Both the position numbers and the translations under genes were made by a program. From Phytohabitans sp036906915 (lineage in GTDB: Bacteria; Actinomycetota; Actinomycetes; Mycobacteriales; Micromonosporaceae), in contig NZ_JBAKHX010000027.1 of assembly GCF_036906915.1 (NCBI RefSeq), positions 26,786 to 90,785 of the forward strand: a DNA stretch of 64,000 nt. The letters are read 5' to 3'. Under the pieces are notes generated by a model. It was not told the origin of the DNA. It did not search any database and worked only from the letters and a program-made list of their open reading frames with translations. The number at the start of each line of letters is the position of its first letter. The stretch's first letter is position 1. Below, one piece after another: positions 35,973 through 46,883 of the stretch.

Positions 35973-35990
35973 TGACTGATGACTCAGTCA
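35973..35990. promoter_or_regulatory. Palindromic operator-like site upstream of the dehydrogenase
   Basis: TGACTGATGACTCAGTCA has perfect 7-bp arms around a 4-nt centre, the form of many TetR-family operators. It begins 13 bp before the dehydrogenase ATG, where repressor binding would block expression. No TetR gene lies nearby. The divergent methyltransferase starts 99 bp away. Confidence 0.6.
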
Positions 35991-36088
35991 AGCAGAGCGT
36001 TCCCCAGGATGGTTCGATCGTGCCGGTAGCGGCTGGCCGATTGAGTCGGACAGTGGTCAGCAAAACGGTCAATAATAAGATTCCACGC

Positions 36089-36760
36089 GTGACCGACCCG
36101 GAATCGTTCATCCGGAAACACACCCGGCTCGCACCGGCGCCCTTCGTCCCCGAAATCCACCTCTACCAGGCCGAGGAACCCATCGCCCTGTGGGAGGAGA
36201 CCGAGGGCGAGGCGGCAGGCACGCAGCCGCCGCCGTTCTGGGCGTTCGCCTGGGCCGGCGGGCAGGCTGTCGCCCGGTACGTGCTGGACAACCCGGACCT
36301 CGTGGCGGGCCGGCGCGTACTCGACCTGGCCGCCGGATCCGGGCTGGTCGCGATAGCGGCCGCCCGGGCCGGTGCCGCGCGCGTCACCGCCGTGGAGATC
36401 GACCCGCTCGCGATCGCCGCCATCGCCGTCAACGCCGCGGCCAACGGCGTCATCATCACCGCGTCCCTCGCCGATGTGCTCGACACCGCCCCCACCGACG
36501 ACGTCATCCTCGCGGGCGACGTCTTCTACAGCCGCGAGATGGCTGGCCGCATGCTCGCGTATCTGCGCCGGGCCGCCGAGGGCGGCGCCCGCACGCTGGC
36601 CGGTGACCCCGGTCGCGCCTACCTGCCCAAGGCCGACCTGCGAGAGGTCGCCGTCTACGAGGTACCGGTCGTCGCGACGCTGGAGGACGCCGCTGTGAAA
36701 CGCACGACGGTGTGGGAGGTCAGGTTAGGGCCGGTGGCGGAGGCGGCACCGGTAGCCTGA
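36089..36760 (+). CDS. Class I SAM methyltransferase (ETFB-lysine-methyltransferase-like)
   Basis: A 223-aa Rossmann-fold methyltransferase. The start GTG gives VTDPESFIRKHTRLAPAPFVPEI. A tight PPPFWAFAWAGGQAVARYVLD motif is typical of the small protein-lysine methyltransferase group (METTL20/ETFBKMT-like). SAM motif I is RVLDLAAGSGLVAIAAARAG, and VILAGDVFYSREM is the post-II region. The target protein is not known. The cytochrome P450 starts 5 bp later, so the two are an operon. Confidence 0.82.
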   Translation: MTDPESFIRKHTRLAPAPFVPEIHLYQAEEPIALWEETEGEAAGTQPPPFWAFAWAGGQAVARYVLDNPDLVAGRRVLDLAAGSGLVAIAAARAGAARVTAVEIDPLAIAAIAVNAAANGVIITASLADVLDTAPTDDVILAGDVFYSREMAGRMLAYLRRAAEGGARTLAGDPGRAYLPKADLREVAVYEVPVVATLEDAAVKRTTVWEVRLGPVAEAAPVA

Positions 36761-36765
36761 CCAGC

Positions 36766-37989
36766 GTGCTCTTCCGGACCTGGCTGGACACCGGCGACCG
36801 ACCCGACGTCCTCACCGTCGCCGACCACACCGGCGCCGAGCACCTCGTCGTGACCCGGCACGCGCTGGTCCGCGAGGTGCTCGCCGACCCGCACACCTAC
36901 CCGCCCGACAACGCGCTCGACGCCGTCACGCCCATCCCGGTCGCGGCGCTGCGCGTGCTCACCCGGTACGGCTTCCGGCTGCCGCCCACCCTCGCCAACA
37001 ACGGCGGCCCCAGCCACCCCGCCATCCGCGCGATCGTCGCGGACGCGCTGCACCCGCACCGCGTCGAAGCGCAGCGCCCATGGCTGACCGCCGTCGTGCG
37101 CGAGCGGGTCGGCTGGCTCGCCGCCGCGCTCCACAGGGGCGAGACCATCGACGTGTACGCCGACCTGGCGGCCGACCTACCGCTGCTCGTCCTGGCCCGG
37201 CTCGTCGAGCTGCCCGACGCTAAGGTCGACGTGGTGAAGGAGTTCGCGCGGGCGGCACTGGAACTCTTCTGGGCACCCGTCGACCTCGACCGCCAACTCG
37301 CGCTCGCCGAGACGGTCGGCCGCTTCCACGGTGTACTGCGCGAGTTCGCTTCCGGCGCCCCGGGACTGCCGGCGCGGCTGCGCGAGCACTCCGGCGACCT
37401 GGACGTGACCGTCGGCGCGCTGTTCTTCCTCCTGGTGGCCGGTCAGGAGACCACGTCGCAGTTCCTGACCCTGCTCCTGCACCGCCTGGCCAGCGAGCCG
37501 GAAGTGCTGGACGGCCTGACCGCCGGCACCATCGCCCCCGCCGACGTCGTCGAAGAGGGCCTGCGCCTGGAACCCCCGATCGTGACCTGGCGCCGGGTGG
37601 CCGCCCGCGACACTGTGCTGGGCGGCACGCCGGTGATGCGCGGCCAGAGCATCGTCCTTTGGCTCGCGAGAGCCGGCCGCGACCCGTCGATCGTGCCCGA
37701 CCCCGACGCTTTCCGCCCCGGCCAGCGCGGCTCCCGCCGCCAGCTGGCGTTCGGTGCCGGCGCCCACCGCTGCGTCGGCGCCCACCTGGCCCGCATGGAG
37801 TCCGAGGTGGTCGTAACCGAAACGGCCCTTCTTCTGCGATCGGCAGAGGTAGTCCGCGCCCCTTGGACCCCCGACAACCTCTCCTTCCGCATGCCCGACA
37901 CCCTGACACTTCGCCACCACACCTCCGCGCCGCCCGCACAGAGCGCCCGGCCGCACAGGGGCGGCCGAGGGGCGAGGGCAGCAGGTTAG
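36766..37989 (+). CDS. Cytochrome P450
   Basis: A 407-aa P450. The I-helix oxygen-activation motif is VAGQETTS (about residue 226), the ExxR motif is EEGLRLEPP and the haem loop is FGAGAHRCVGAHLAR with the axial Cys. GTG at 36766 is chosen because it is 5 bp after the methyltransferase stop; the open frame begins earlier inside that gene. No ferredoxin or ferredoxin reductase lies nearby and the substrate is unknown. The 3' end overlaps convergent bioD by 4 bp. Confidence 0.93.
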   Translation: MLFRTWLDTGDRPDVLTVADHTGAEHLVVTRHALVREVLADPHTYPPDNALDAVTPIPVAALRVLTRYGFRLPPTLANNGGPSHPAIRAIVADALHPHRVEAQRPWLTAVVRERVGWLAAALHRGETIDVYADLAADLPLLVLARLVELPDAKVDVVKEFARAALELFWAPVDLDRQLALAETVGRFHGVLREFASGAPGLPARLREHSGDLDVTVGALFFLLVAGQETTSQFLTLLLHRLASEPEVLDGLTAGTIAPADVVEEGLRLEPPIVTWRRVAARDTVLGGTPVMRGQSIVLWLARAGRDPSIVPDPDAFRPGQRGSRRQLAFGAGAHRCVGAHLARMESEVVVTETALLLRSAEVVRAPWTPDNLSFRMPDTLTLRHHTSAPPAQSARPHRGGRGARAAG

Positions 37990-38714
37990 GAGACCTCTTC
38001 GGCCCAGGTGCGCCAGTCGTCCAGGACGCCGTACAGGGGTGGGGTCAGCCAGCCGGGGGCGGAGCGCTGAAAGACGCCCGGATCCATCGAGCCGGCCCCG
38101 TCGGGCAGGGCGCCGACCATCGTGGGGAGCAGTTCGCTCAGGTTTTCCCAGTGGACCAGCTCTGGCTCCGGTGGCCACGCGCCCAGTACCACGCCCGCCG
38201 ACACGCTGCGCCGGTCGAGCGCCTCCAGCGTCAGCGCGGTGTGGTTGAGCGTGCCCAGGCCTGCGCGCGCCACCACCACGGCCTGGGCGTCGAGCGACAC
38301 GGCCAGGTCGGCCACTGTCCACGGTGAGCCGGAGGGCCGCAACCCCATGGGCACGAGCAGGCCACCGGCGCCCTCGACCAGCACCAGGTCGTGCTTTTCG
38401 ACCTCGGCGCGCACCTCGTCGACCACCGCGTACAGCTCCAACGGCGGCAGCTCGGCCACCCGGGCGGCGGCGAGCGGTGCCAGCGGGTCGGGGTACGCGG
38501 CCAGGGTGCGCGCGGTCGCCGGGGCGGCCAGCCGGTTGACGACGTCGATGTCGGAGAGCCCGCCCGGACCGGCACCCGCTTGTCCTGGTTTGATGACGGC
38601 GACCCGCAGCCCGGCGGCCTGTGCCGACGCGGCGATGGCGGCCGTGACGACCGTCTTGCCCACGTCGGTGTCGGTGCCGGTCACCAGCACGGGACCGCGC
38701 CATTCCGAACTCAT
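37986..38714 (-). CDS. bioD: Dethiobiotin synthetase
   Basis: A 242-aa ATP-dependent carboxylase that closes the ureido ring of 7,8-diaminopelargonate. P-loop VTGTDTDVGKTVVTAAIA at residues 12-29, VIKPGQAG with the substrate Lys, and VEGAGGLLVPMG are diagnostic. ATG at 38714 overlaps the bioF stop by 4 bp. The bioA gene (diaminopelargonate aminotransferase) is not in the window. Confidence 0.95.
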   Translation of the reverse strand: MSSEWRGPVLVTGTDTDVGKTVVTAAIAASAQAAGLRVAVIKPGQAGAGPGGLSDIDVVNRLAAPATARTLAAYPDPLAPLAAARVAELPPLELYAVVDEVRAEVEKHDLVLVEGAGGLLVPMGLRPSGSPWTVADLAVSLDAQAVVVARAGLGTLNHTALTLEALDRRSVSAGVVLGAWPPEPELVHWENLSELLPTMVGALPDGAGSMDPGVFQRSAPGWLTPPLYGVLDDWRTWAEEVS

Positions 38715-39847
38715 GGTGCGCACTCCACGATCACGTCGAGGGCCCGGTCGAAGTCGACCCGCGGCACGCCAGCGTTGAGGGTGAGGCGCAACCGGGCCCG
38801 ACTGTCCGGAGTGGATGGCGGACGGAAGCAGCCTACGGCCACGCCGCGTTCCCGGCACGCCGCTGCCCACGCGACGGCCTCCTCGGGGCCGGGGGCGGTC
38901 ACGGAGATGACGGCGCCATCCGGGGTGGACACCTCGAACCCGGTGGCGCGCAACCGGCGTACCGCATCGTCCGCGCGCTGGCGCAGCTCGGACCGCAGCG
39001 GGTCGGCGGCGCGTGCCAGCCGCAGTGCGGACAGCGCGCCGGCGACGACGGCCGGCGGTGGCGCGGTGTCGAAGATGAACGTCCGCCCGGTGTCGACGAG
39101 GTGCCGGGCGAGCGCCGCTGGGCCGGCCACCACCCCGCCGGCCGCGCCAAGCGACTTGGACAGGGTGGCCGTGACGACCACGTCGGGCTCGCCCGTGAGG
39201 CCGGCGGCCGCGACCCCGCCCGCGCCGTCGGGACCGAGCACGCCGAGCGCGTGCGCGTCGTCGACCAGCAGCAGCGCACCGTACTGGCGGGCGACCGCGT
39301 GCAGGGCGGGGAGCGGCGCCAGGTCACCATCTACCGAGAAGATCGACTCGGTGACGACGACCGCTTGGCGTCCGCCGGCCGCGGCCAGTGCGTCAGCCAC
39401 CGCGGAGACGTCGCCGTGCGGCGTCACCACCGTCTCGGCGCCGGATATGCGACAGCCGTCGATGAGCGAGGCGTGGTTGTGCGCATCGGAGATCAACACC
39501 GTGCGCGGCTGGACCAGCGCCCGCACCGCGCCGAGGTTGGCGAGGTACCCGGACGAGTACACCAGCGCGGCCTCGGCACCCATCCAGGCGGCGAGCTCCT
39601 TCTCCAGCTCGTGGTGCGCGTCGGTCGAACCGCGCACCAGCCGCGATCCGGTCGCACCCAACCCGTACTCGGTCAGTGCCCTTTGCGCCGCCGCGATCAC
39701 TTCCGGGTGAACGGACAGGCCCAGGTAGTCGTTGCCCGCGAGGTCGACCACGCCGCCCGCCGGGCCGCGCGGGCGCAGCTCGCGCGCCAGGCCGGCCTTC
39801 GCGCGCAGCTCGGCGCGGCGCTTCAACGCCGCCAGCCAGCCATCCAT
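38711..39847 (-). CDS. bioF: 8-amino-7-oxononanoate synthase
   Basis: A 378-aa PLP-dependent alpha-oxoamine synthase that joins pimeloyl thioester and L-alanine. NDYLGLSVHPEVIAAAQ, GATGSRLVRGSTDAHHELE, LLVDDAHALGVLG and TATLSKSLGAAGGVVAG with the PLP Lys identify it. ATG at 39847 (MDGWLAALKRR) is the usual BioF start; the frame upstream runs through palindromic intergenic DNA. It is divergent from bioB. Confidence 0.95.
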   Translation of the reverse strand: MDGWLAALKRRAELRAKAGLARELRPRGPAGGVVDLAGNDYLGLSVHPEVIAAAQRALTEYGLGATGSRLVRGSTDAHHELEKELAAWMGAEAALVYSSGYLANLGAVRALVQPRTVLISDAHNHASLIDGCRISGAETVVTPHGDVSAVADALAAAGGRQAVVVTESIFSVDGDLAPLPALHAVARQYGALLLVDDAHALGVLGPDGAGGVAAAGLTGEPDVVVTATLSKSLGAAGGVVAGPAALARHLVDTGRTFIFDTAPPPAVVAGALSALRLARAADPLRSELRQRADDAVRRLRATGFEVSTPDGAVISVTAPGPEEAVAWAAACRERGVAVGCFRPPSTPDSRARLRLTLNAGVPRVDFDRALDVIVECAP

Positions 39848-39866
39848 CTCACACTCTGCTTTCTGG

Positions 39867-39910
39867 GCGCGGCTCCGCGCTCGTTCCGCTCCTCGGGCCG
39901 TGGCCGGCCC
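39867..39910. repeat. Palindrome-rich bioF/bioB intergenic DNA
   Basis: GCGCGGCTCCGCGC (39867-39880) and GGGCC/GGCCC arms at 39895-39910 lie in the 124-bp divergent region between bioF and bioB. The words resemble the dispersed GC-rich palindromic DNA near 5817-5927 and 61968-62042, though without long identity. It could be a BirA-independent control region or an element remnant. No BioR or BirA operator was recognised. Confidence 0.35.
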
Positions 39911-39971
39911 TGCGATGCTCACTCGCTGTCGCCGCGCGTGCTATAGGTTTTGCGCCTTGTAGGGTACGACC

Positions 39972-40967
39972 ATGCCAGAGATCCTCGACCTCGCCCGGAA
40001 CCAGGTACTGGAGCGGGGCGTCGGCCTCGACGAAGCCGGCGTGCTCGCCGTGCTACGGCTGCCTGACGAGCACATCTCCGACGCGCTCCAGCTCGCCCAC
40101 GAGGTCCGGATGCGCTGGTGCGGGCCGGAGGTCGAGGTCGAGGGCATCGTGTCGCTCAAGACCGGCGGCTGCCCGGAAGACTGCCACTTCTGCTCCCAGT
40201 CCGGCCTGTTCACCTCGCCGGTGCGTTCGGTGTGGCTCGACATCCCCTCGCTCGTCGAGGCGGCGAAGCAGACGGCTGCCACCGGGGCCACCGAGTTCTG
40301 CATCGTGGCCGCCGTGCGGGGCCCTGACGACCGCCTCATGAAGCAGATGCGGGAGGGCGTCGCCGCAATCAAGGCCGCGGTCGACATCCAGGTCGCCGCG
40401 TCGCTTGGCATGCTGAGCCAGGCGCAGGTCGACGAGCTGGTCGAGATGGGCGTGCACCGGTACAACCACAATCTGGAGACCTGCCGCTCCTACTTCCCGA
40501 ACGTGGTCACCACCCACACGTGGGAGGAGCGCTGGGACACCCTGCGCATGGTGCGCGACTCCGGCATGGAGGTGTGCTGCGGCGGCATCCTGGGGCTCGG
40601 CGAGACGGTCGAGCAGCGCGCGGAGTTCGCCGCGCAGCTCGCCGCGCTCGACCCGCACGAGGTGCCGCTCAACTTCCTCAACCCCCGGCCAGGCACGCCG
40701 CTCGGCGACCGTCCGGTCGTGGATGGCCGCGACGCGCTGCGGGCCATCGCCGCGTTCAGGCTCGCCATGCCGCGCACGATTCTCCGGTACGCGGGCGGGC
40801 GCGAGATCACCCTTGGTGACCTGGGTACCCGGGACGGGCTGCTCGGCGGCATCAACGCCGTGATCGTCGGCAACTACCTGACGACGTTGGGACGGCCGGC
40901 CGAGGAGGATCTGGCACTGCTCGACGACCTGAAGATGCCGGTCAAGGCGCTGTCTTCGACGCTATGA
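39972..40967 (+). CDS. bioB: Biotin synthase
   Basis: A 331-aa radical-SAM enzyme that inserts sulfur into dethiobiotin. The [4Fe-4S] motif [11 protein letters not shown] (CxxxCxxC) is at about residues 68-78. [16 protein letters not shown] and [10 protein letters not shown] follow. TAGGGT lies 6-11 bp before the ATG, suggesting a leaderless mRNA. The stop overlaps the BsaP start by 4 bp, the arrangement expected for actinobacterial BioB that needs this auxiliary protein. Confidence 0.96.
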   Translation: MPEILDLARNQVLERGVGLDEAGVLAVLRLPDEHISDALQLAHEVRMRWCGPEVEVEGIVSLKTGGCPEDCHFCSQSGLFTSPVRSVWLDIPSLVEAAKQTAATGATEFCIVAAVRGPDDRLMKQMREGVAAIKAAVDIQVAASLGMLSQAQVDELVEMGVHRYNHNLETCRSYFPNVVTTHTWEERWDTLRMVRDSGMEVCCGGILGLGETVEQRAEFAAQLAALDPHEVPLNFLNPRPGTPLGDRPVVDGRDALRAIAAFRLAMPRTILRYAGGREITLGDLGTRDGLLGGINAVIVGNYLTTLGRPAEEDLALLDDLKMPVKALSSTL

Positions 40968-41152
40968 ACACCTGGTGCGACCGCTGCGGCGGCCCGCTGT
41001 CCGAGGGTGACCACGCCGCGTGCGAGGCCGCCCGGCGCCTGGAGCCGCCCCGCTTCTGCCCGGTGTGCCGCCGCCGTATGAAGGTCCAGGTGCTGCCCGC
41101 GGGCTGGTCCGCCGCCTGTGTGGAGCACGGCACCCTCCGCGGCCAAGCGTGA
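40964..41152 (+). CDS. bsaP: Biotin synthase auxiliary protein BsaP
   Basis: A 62-aa Cys-rich protein with [20 protein letters not shown] and a late SAACVEHG. Small proteins of this pattern next to bioB (Rv1590 in M. tuberculosis) are BsaP, reported to carry an Fe-S cluster and support BioB turnover. The ATG overlaps the bioB stop by 4 bp, so the two are made together. A double palindrome follows the stop. Confidence 0.85.
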   Translation: MNTWCDRCGGPLSEGDHAACEAARRLEPPRFCPVCRRRMKVQVLPAGWSAACVEHGTLRGQA

Positions 41153-41157
41153 GGGGT

Positions 41158-41190
41158 GGCCGCGCGCGGCCGGGGGGTGCCGCGCGCGGC
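41158..41190. terminator. Tandem palindromes between convergent bsaP and GGDEF genes
   Basis: GGCCGCGCGCGGCC (41158-41171) and GCCGCGCGCGGC (41179-41190) are perfect palindromes inside a direct repeat of GGGGTGnCCGCGCGCGG. They lie 5 bp after the bsaP stop and 17 bp before the GGDEF stop, so they probably terminate both. Confidence 0.65.
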
Positions 41191-41206
41191 CGAGGGGTGG
41201 GGCGAT

Positions 41207-42040
41207 TCAGGCCGCGGGGGCGCGGTCCAAGTGCGGGTCGGCCTCGTCGCGTACGCCCAGCCAGCCGACCGGGATCGTGTCGACGACCGTGCCGGACGCG
41301 TCCGAGCAGCGGAACCGCACGAGAGCGGCCCAGTCGGAGGCGCTCTCGACGATGCCGGCGCGCCGTACGCCGCTGCGGTTGACCCACACCGCGTCGCCAC
41401 GCCGGTACGGGCCGCCCGGCGCCGACGAGCCCCCGTCGACCGCAACCTTCCACGCGGTGCCGGGGCGGCCCGTGCTCCTGGTACGCCGCTTGGCCTGGTA
41501 CATGGCTTGGTCGGCACGGCGTAGTAGGTCGGCGACGTCGGTGGAGCGGCCGGCCGGGACCAAACCGATCGAGGCACTCACGCTGAGGGTGTGTCCGGCC
41601 ACGGTCATCGGTGGCGCGATGGCGGCACACAGCGTGACGGCGGCCGCCTCGCAGTCGGCGGCCCGGCCGGTGAGCAGCGCCGCGAACTCGTCGCCGCCGA
41701 ACCGGGCGACGAGGCTGTCGGCGCCGAGGCAGGAGGCGAGCCGCCCGCCGATGACGCAGAGCACCATGTCGCCGATCTCGTGGCCGTAGGTGTCGTTGAT
41801 CGGCTTGAAGCCGTCGAGGTCGAGGATGAGCACGGTGGCGTGGCGGTTGCCGCTCAGCAGGGTCGGCGCGAGTGCGTGAAAGAGCCGCCGATTGGCGAGA
41901 CCTGTGAGCGCGTCGTGCCCGGCCATCCACCGTAGGGCGGCTCGCTCACTTTCCAGCCGGGCCACGTGCGCCTCGAGCTGGTCCACCCGTGCCTGTAGAC
42001 GTGCGGCGTCTGCCGCGGCGGTGGGGTGGAGGACTTCCAT
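41207..42040 (-). CDS. GGDEF-domain diguanylate cyclase with uncharacterised C-terminal domain
   Basis: A 277-aa soluble protein. A short coiled-coil (residues about 10-38) leads into a GGDEF domain (about 40-195: HDALTGLANRRLFH, LDLDGFKPINDTYGHEIGD, VARFGGDEFAALL), so the catalytic signature is intact and c-di-GMP synthesis is plausible. The inhibitory RxxD site five residues before GGDEF is absent. The last 75 residues (GDAVWVNRSGVRRAGIVESA, LVRFRCSDASGTVVDTIPVGWL) look like a small beta-barrel I cannot name. No sensor domain or membrane segment is present. Confidence 0.88.
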   Translation of the reverse strand: MEVLHPTAAADAARLQARVDQLEAHVARLESERAALRWMAGHDALTGLANRRLFHALAPTLLSGNRHATVLILDLDGFKPINDTYGHEIGDMVLCVIGGRLASCLGADSLVARFGGDEFAALLTGRAADCEAAAVTLCAAIAPPMTVAGHTLSVSASIGLVPAGRSTDVADLLRRADQAMYQAKRRTRSTGRPGTAWKVAVDGGSSAPGGPYRRGDAVWVNRSGVRRAGIVESASDWAALVRFRCSDASGTVVDTIPVGWLGVRDEADPHLDRAPAA

Positions 42041-42353
42041 CAGCCATCCCCTCGTGACTACGGCGAACCGGGTGGTAGCCGGTGCCGAGGGTTGCCCCTC
42101 AGCACATCTGAATCATGACAGCAACGCCAGGGGGCGTGCAAGATTTCACGGCGACAACTGTCAAAACGAGATCGTGCATGCCGGTCGGTTTCGGCTACGC
42201 TAGGTGCGTCAAACTTTCGCGGTGAAAGAAACGCTGAGGGTGACGGCAGACGTGTTTGCCTCCCACGGTGCAACGGGATCATGCGCCTGGCAATGGCTCA
42301 GGCCAGCCCGACTACAGACAGCAAGGTAGCCAGACGTACAAGGGAGTACCTCG
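42041..42353. other. Intergenic region upstream of DUF397 gene
   Basis: 313 bp without a gene between the divergent GGDEF and DUF397 genes. It is less GC-rich than its neighbours. A small hairpin CTTTC-GCGGT-GAAAG lies at 42214-42228, and the related words TTTCACGGCGA and TTTCGCGGTGA occur 62 bp apart. TACGCT at 42196-42201 may be a -10 element. Confidence 0.4.
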
Positions 42354-42560
42354 ATGAACAGCAAGTCGAGCTGGATCATGTCTAGCCGGTCAACCGGCAA
42401 CGGCGGCAGTTGCGTCGAAGCGCGCCGGCACGAGGGACACGTCGAAGTCCGCAACAGCAAGGCGCCGGAGGCCGGCACCGTGCGGTTCACGACCGAGGAG
42501 TGGGACTCGTTCCTCTACGGCGCCAAGCGCGGCGAGTTCGACGGCCTGCTAGCGGACTGA
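42354..42560 (+). CDS. DUF397-domain protein
   Basis: A 68-aa DUF397 protein: the WIMSSRSTGNGGSCVEAR block, VEVRNSK and the terminal FTTEEWDSFLYGAKRGEFD are typical. DUF397 proteins pair with HTH-DUF5753 regulators in actinomycetes (bldB/whiJ-type systems that influence development and antibiotic production). Here the matching HTH gene and a SAM methyltransferase lie 12 bp away on the opposite strand. AAGGGAG precedes the ATG. Confidence 0.88.
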   Translation: MNSKSSWIMSSRSTGNGGSCVEARRHEGHVEVRNSKAPEAGTVRFTTEEWDSFLYGAKRGEFDGLLAD

Positions 42561-42571
42561 GAGCGCCGCCC

Positions 42572-43384
42572 TTACGGGAGGCGCCCGACGCCCGCCAGCA
42601 TCCGGGAACGCTCCGGCTCGGCGTCGAAATCTCCCTGCTCAGCGGGGTCGGGCCGCCACTCCGGCTGCCACACGAGCCCGGGCTCGACCAGGTCGAGACC
42701 GTCGAAGAACCGCGCGATCTCCTCGCGCGTACGCATCTCCAGCGGCGTCGCGGTCTGCCGCCGATACACGTCCTGAGTGGACTTGAGATCGCCCTCGCTG
42801 AACGCCTTGCCCTCAAGCGTGCCGTGTGACAGCACGAGGTGGCTGCCGGACGCGAGCGGGGCGAGCAGGTCGGCGACCGCGGCGTACGCCTCGGCGTTGT
42901 CGGGCACGAAATAGAGCACGCCAACCAGCAGCAGGCCGATCGGCTGGTCGAAGTCGAGCAGCTTGCGGATCTGAGGCGCGTCGAGCAGGGCACGCGCGTC
43001 GCGCAGGTCACCGCGGACGGCGGTGGCCCACTGGTTGCCCTCAAGCAGTTCCAGGCTCTCGGCCACGGCAACCGGGTCGATGTCCACATAGACCACTCGG
43101 GCGTCGGGAATCTCGGCCTGGGCCACCTCGTGAACGTTGCCCACGGTGGGAATCCCCGAGCCGACGTCGAGGAACTGCTTCACGCCAACGCTGGTCAGGT
43201 ATCGCACCGCACGGGCGAGGAAGGCCCTGTTGGTACGCGCGATGGCCTGAATCGACGGCGCCCTGCCCATGATCGCCTTCGCCGCCTCCTGGTCAGCGGT
43301 GAAGTTGTGGATGCCGCCCAGGAAGTAGTCGTAGATGCGCGCAGCGGTCGCGGGCTTCTGGTTGGCGCCCGGTATCCCGGTCAT
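42572..43384 (-). CDS. SAM-dependent methyltransferase, PF04672/DUF574 family
   Basis: A 270-aa protein of the actinobacterial S-adenosyl methyltransferase family. The start MTGIPGANQKPATAARIYDYFLGG is the family's usual opening, and FLDVGSGIPTVGNVHEVAQ is SAM motif I with VVYVDIDPVAV after it. Substrates are unknown for the family, which often accompanies HTH-DUF5753 genes. It overlaps the HTH gene by 4 bp (ATGA), so they are coupled. Confidence 0.88.
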   Translation of the reverse strand: MTGIPGANQKPATAARIYDYFLGGIHNFTADQEAAKAIMGRAPSIQAIARTNRAFLARAVRYLTSVGVKQFLDVGSGIPTVGNVHEVAQAEIPDARVVYVDIDPVAVAESLELLEGNQWATAVRGDLRDARALLDAPQIRKLLDFDQPIGLLLVGVLYFVPDNAEAYAAVADLLAPLASGSHLVLSHGTLEGKAFSEGDLKSTQDVYRRQTATPLEMRTREEIARFFDGLDLVEPGLVWQPEWRPDPAEQGDFDAEPERSRMLAGVGRLP

Positions 43385-44202
43385 CGGTACTCCTCCACCG
43401 GCACAGCGTCTTTGCTGATCAAGTCGAAGATCCGGCGGTACTCGTCTACCTCGGCCTGCTCTTCCAGGTACAGGGCGCCCACATGGGACTCCAGGTAGAC
43501 CACATCCGGATCGTCGGGGTCGTCGAACTCCAGTATGCGGAACGCCCCAGCCATCGCCGCATGCGCCCCCACCGCGAACGGCAGCACCCGGATGTCTACA
43601 TTGTCTTCTTGGCACAGCCGGCGCAGGTGCTCGATCTGGGCCTTGAGCACCTCTTCGCCGCCCACCGGGCGGACCAGCACGCCCTCACCGAGCACAGTGA
43701 CCAGTCGGGGCGGCGGCGTACGGCCGAAGAGCGTCTTCTGTCGCTGTATGCGCAGCTTGATGTGGCGCTCGGCCGGCTCGGACTCGTGCGGCTGCTCGGC
43801 ACCGAAGACGGCACGGGCGTACTCCGTGGTCTGCAACTCGCCCGGCACGACCTCGCCGTCGTAGCTGAACATCCGCGAAGCCGACGCCTCCAGCCCGACG
43901 TACAGCTTGAACCACTCCGGGATGACCGGGCTGGCGTCCCACCACTCCGCCTGCGAGGTGCCGAGCGCCAGCTCGGCCAGGGCGTCGGTGACGCTCTGGT
44001 CGGCGCCGTACAGCCAGCAGAGCGCGCGCACGTTGGCCGCCGTGACCGGGACCTTGCCGGTCTCGATCCGATGCAGCGTCGGCTCGGAGATGCCCAACCG
44101 CGCCTCGGCCACCTCGCGGCGGCTCATCCCGGCGCCGGTGCGCAGCCGGGTCAAGCGCCGACCTAGCGTCCGCCTGACGACGCGCTGCCCTGTGACCGGC
44201 AC
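43381..44202 (-). CDS. Helix-turn-helix regulator with DUF5753 sensor domain
   Basis: A 273-aa regulator. The XRE HTH (about residues 10-70: RLTRLRTGAGMSRREVAEARLGISEPTLHRIETGK) is followed by DUF5753 (about 90-270: WFKLYVGLEASASRMFSYDGEVVPGELQTTEYARAV, RQKTLFGRTPPPRLVTVLGEGVLVRPVGG). GTG at 44202 is chosen because GGAGG lies 6 nt upstream; an earlier GTG at 44220 is in frame. It forms a set with the methyltransferase and the DUF397 protein, resembling WhiJ/AbaA-type loci. Confidence 0.88.
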   Translation of the reverse strand: MPVTGQRVVRRTLGRRLTRLRTGAGMSRREVAEARLGISEPTLHRIETGKVPVTAANVRALCWLYGADQSVTDALAELALGTSQAEWWDASPVIPEWFKLYVGLEASASRMFSYDGEVVPGELQTTEYARAVFGAEQPHESEPAERHIKLRIQRQKTLFGRTPPPRLVTVLGEGVLVRPVGGEEVLKAQIEHLRRLCQEDNVDIRVLPFAVGAHAAMAGAFRILEFDDPDDPDVVYLESHVGALYLEEQAEVDEYRRIFDLISKDAVPVEEYR

Positions 44203-44317
44203 ACCCCACCTCCGCCCCACGGTCCGGTCTCGACGAATGTGACGCCGAATACCGTACCCGCAACGCGGTGTCGCCGACAGGCGACCCGCAGTGGAGGCGG
44301 GGTGTGTCCGGCCCTTG

Positions 44318-46750
<2,433 letters not shown>

Positions 46751-46787
46751 TCACGTCCGGGCGCACGGGGTCGGGTCCGAGTCAAAA

Positions 46788-46801
46788 TGGGAGCGCTCCC
46801 A
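46788..46801. promoter_or_regulatory. CebR operator upstream of the GH9 cellulase
   Basis: TGGGAGCGCTCCCA is the perfect 14-bp palindrome known as the CebR box in Streptomyces. On the minus strand it follows TATATG, a possible -10 element. Binding by the CebR encoded at 48810-49856 would repress the cellulase until cellobiose or cellotriose releases it. Confidence 0.9.
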
Positions 46802-46883
46802 TATATGAGCAACAATGTTCCCACACTGTTTCTCTTTTGTGAAGCACGGCGACTTCCCCTAGGACACCCTGTATCCCGGCTAC

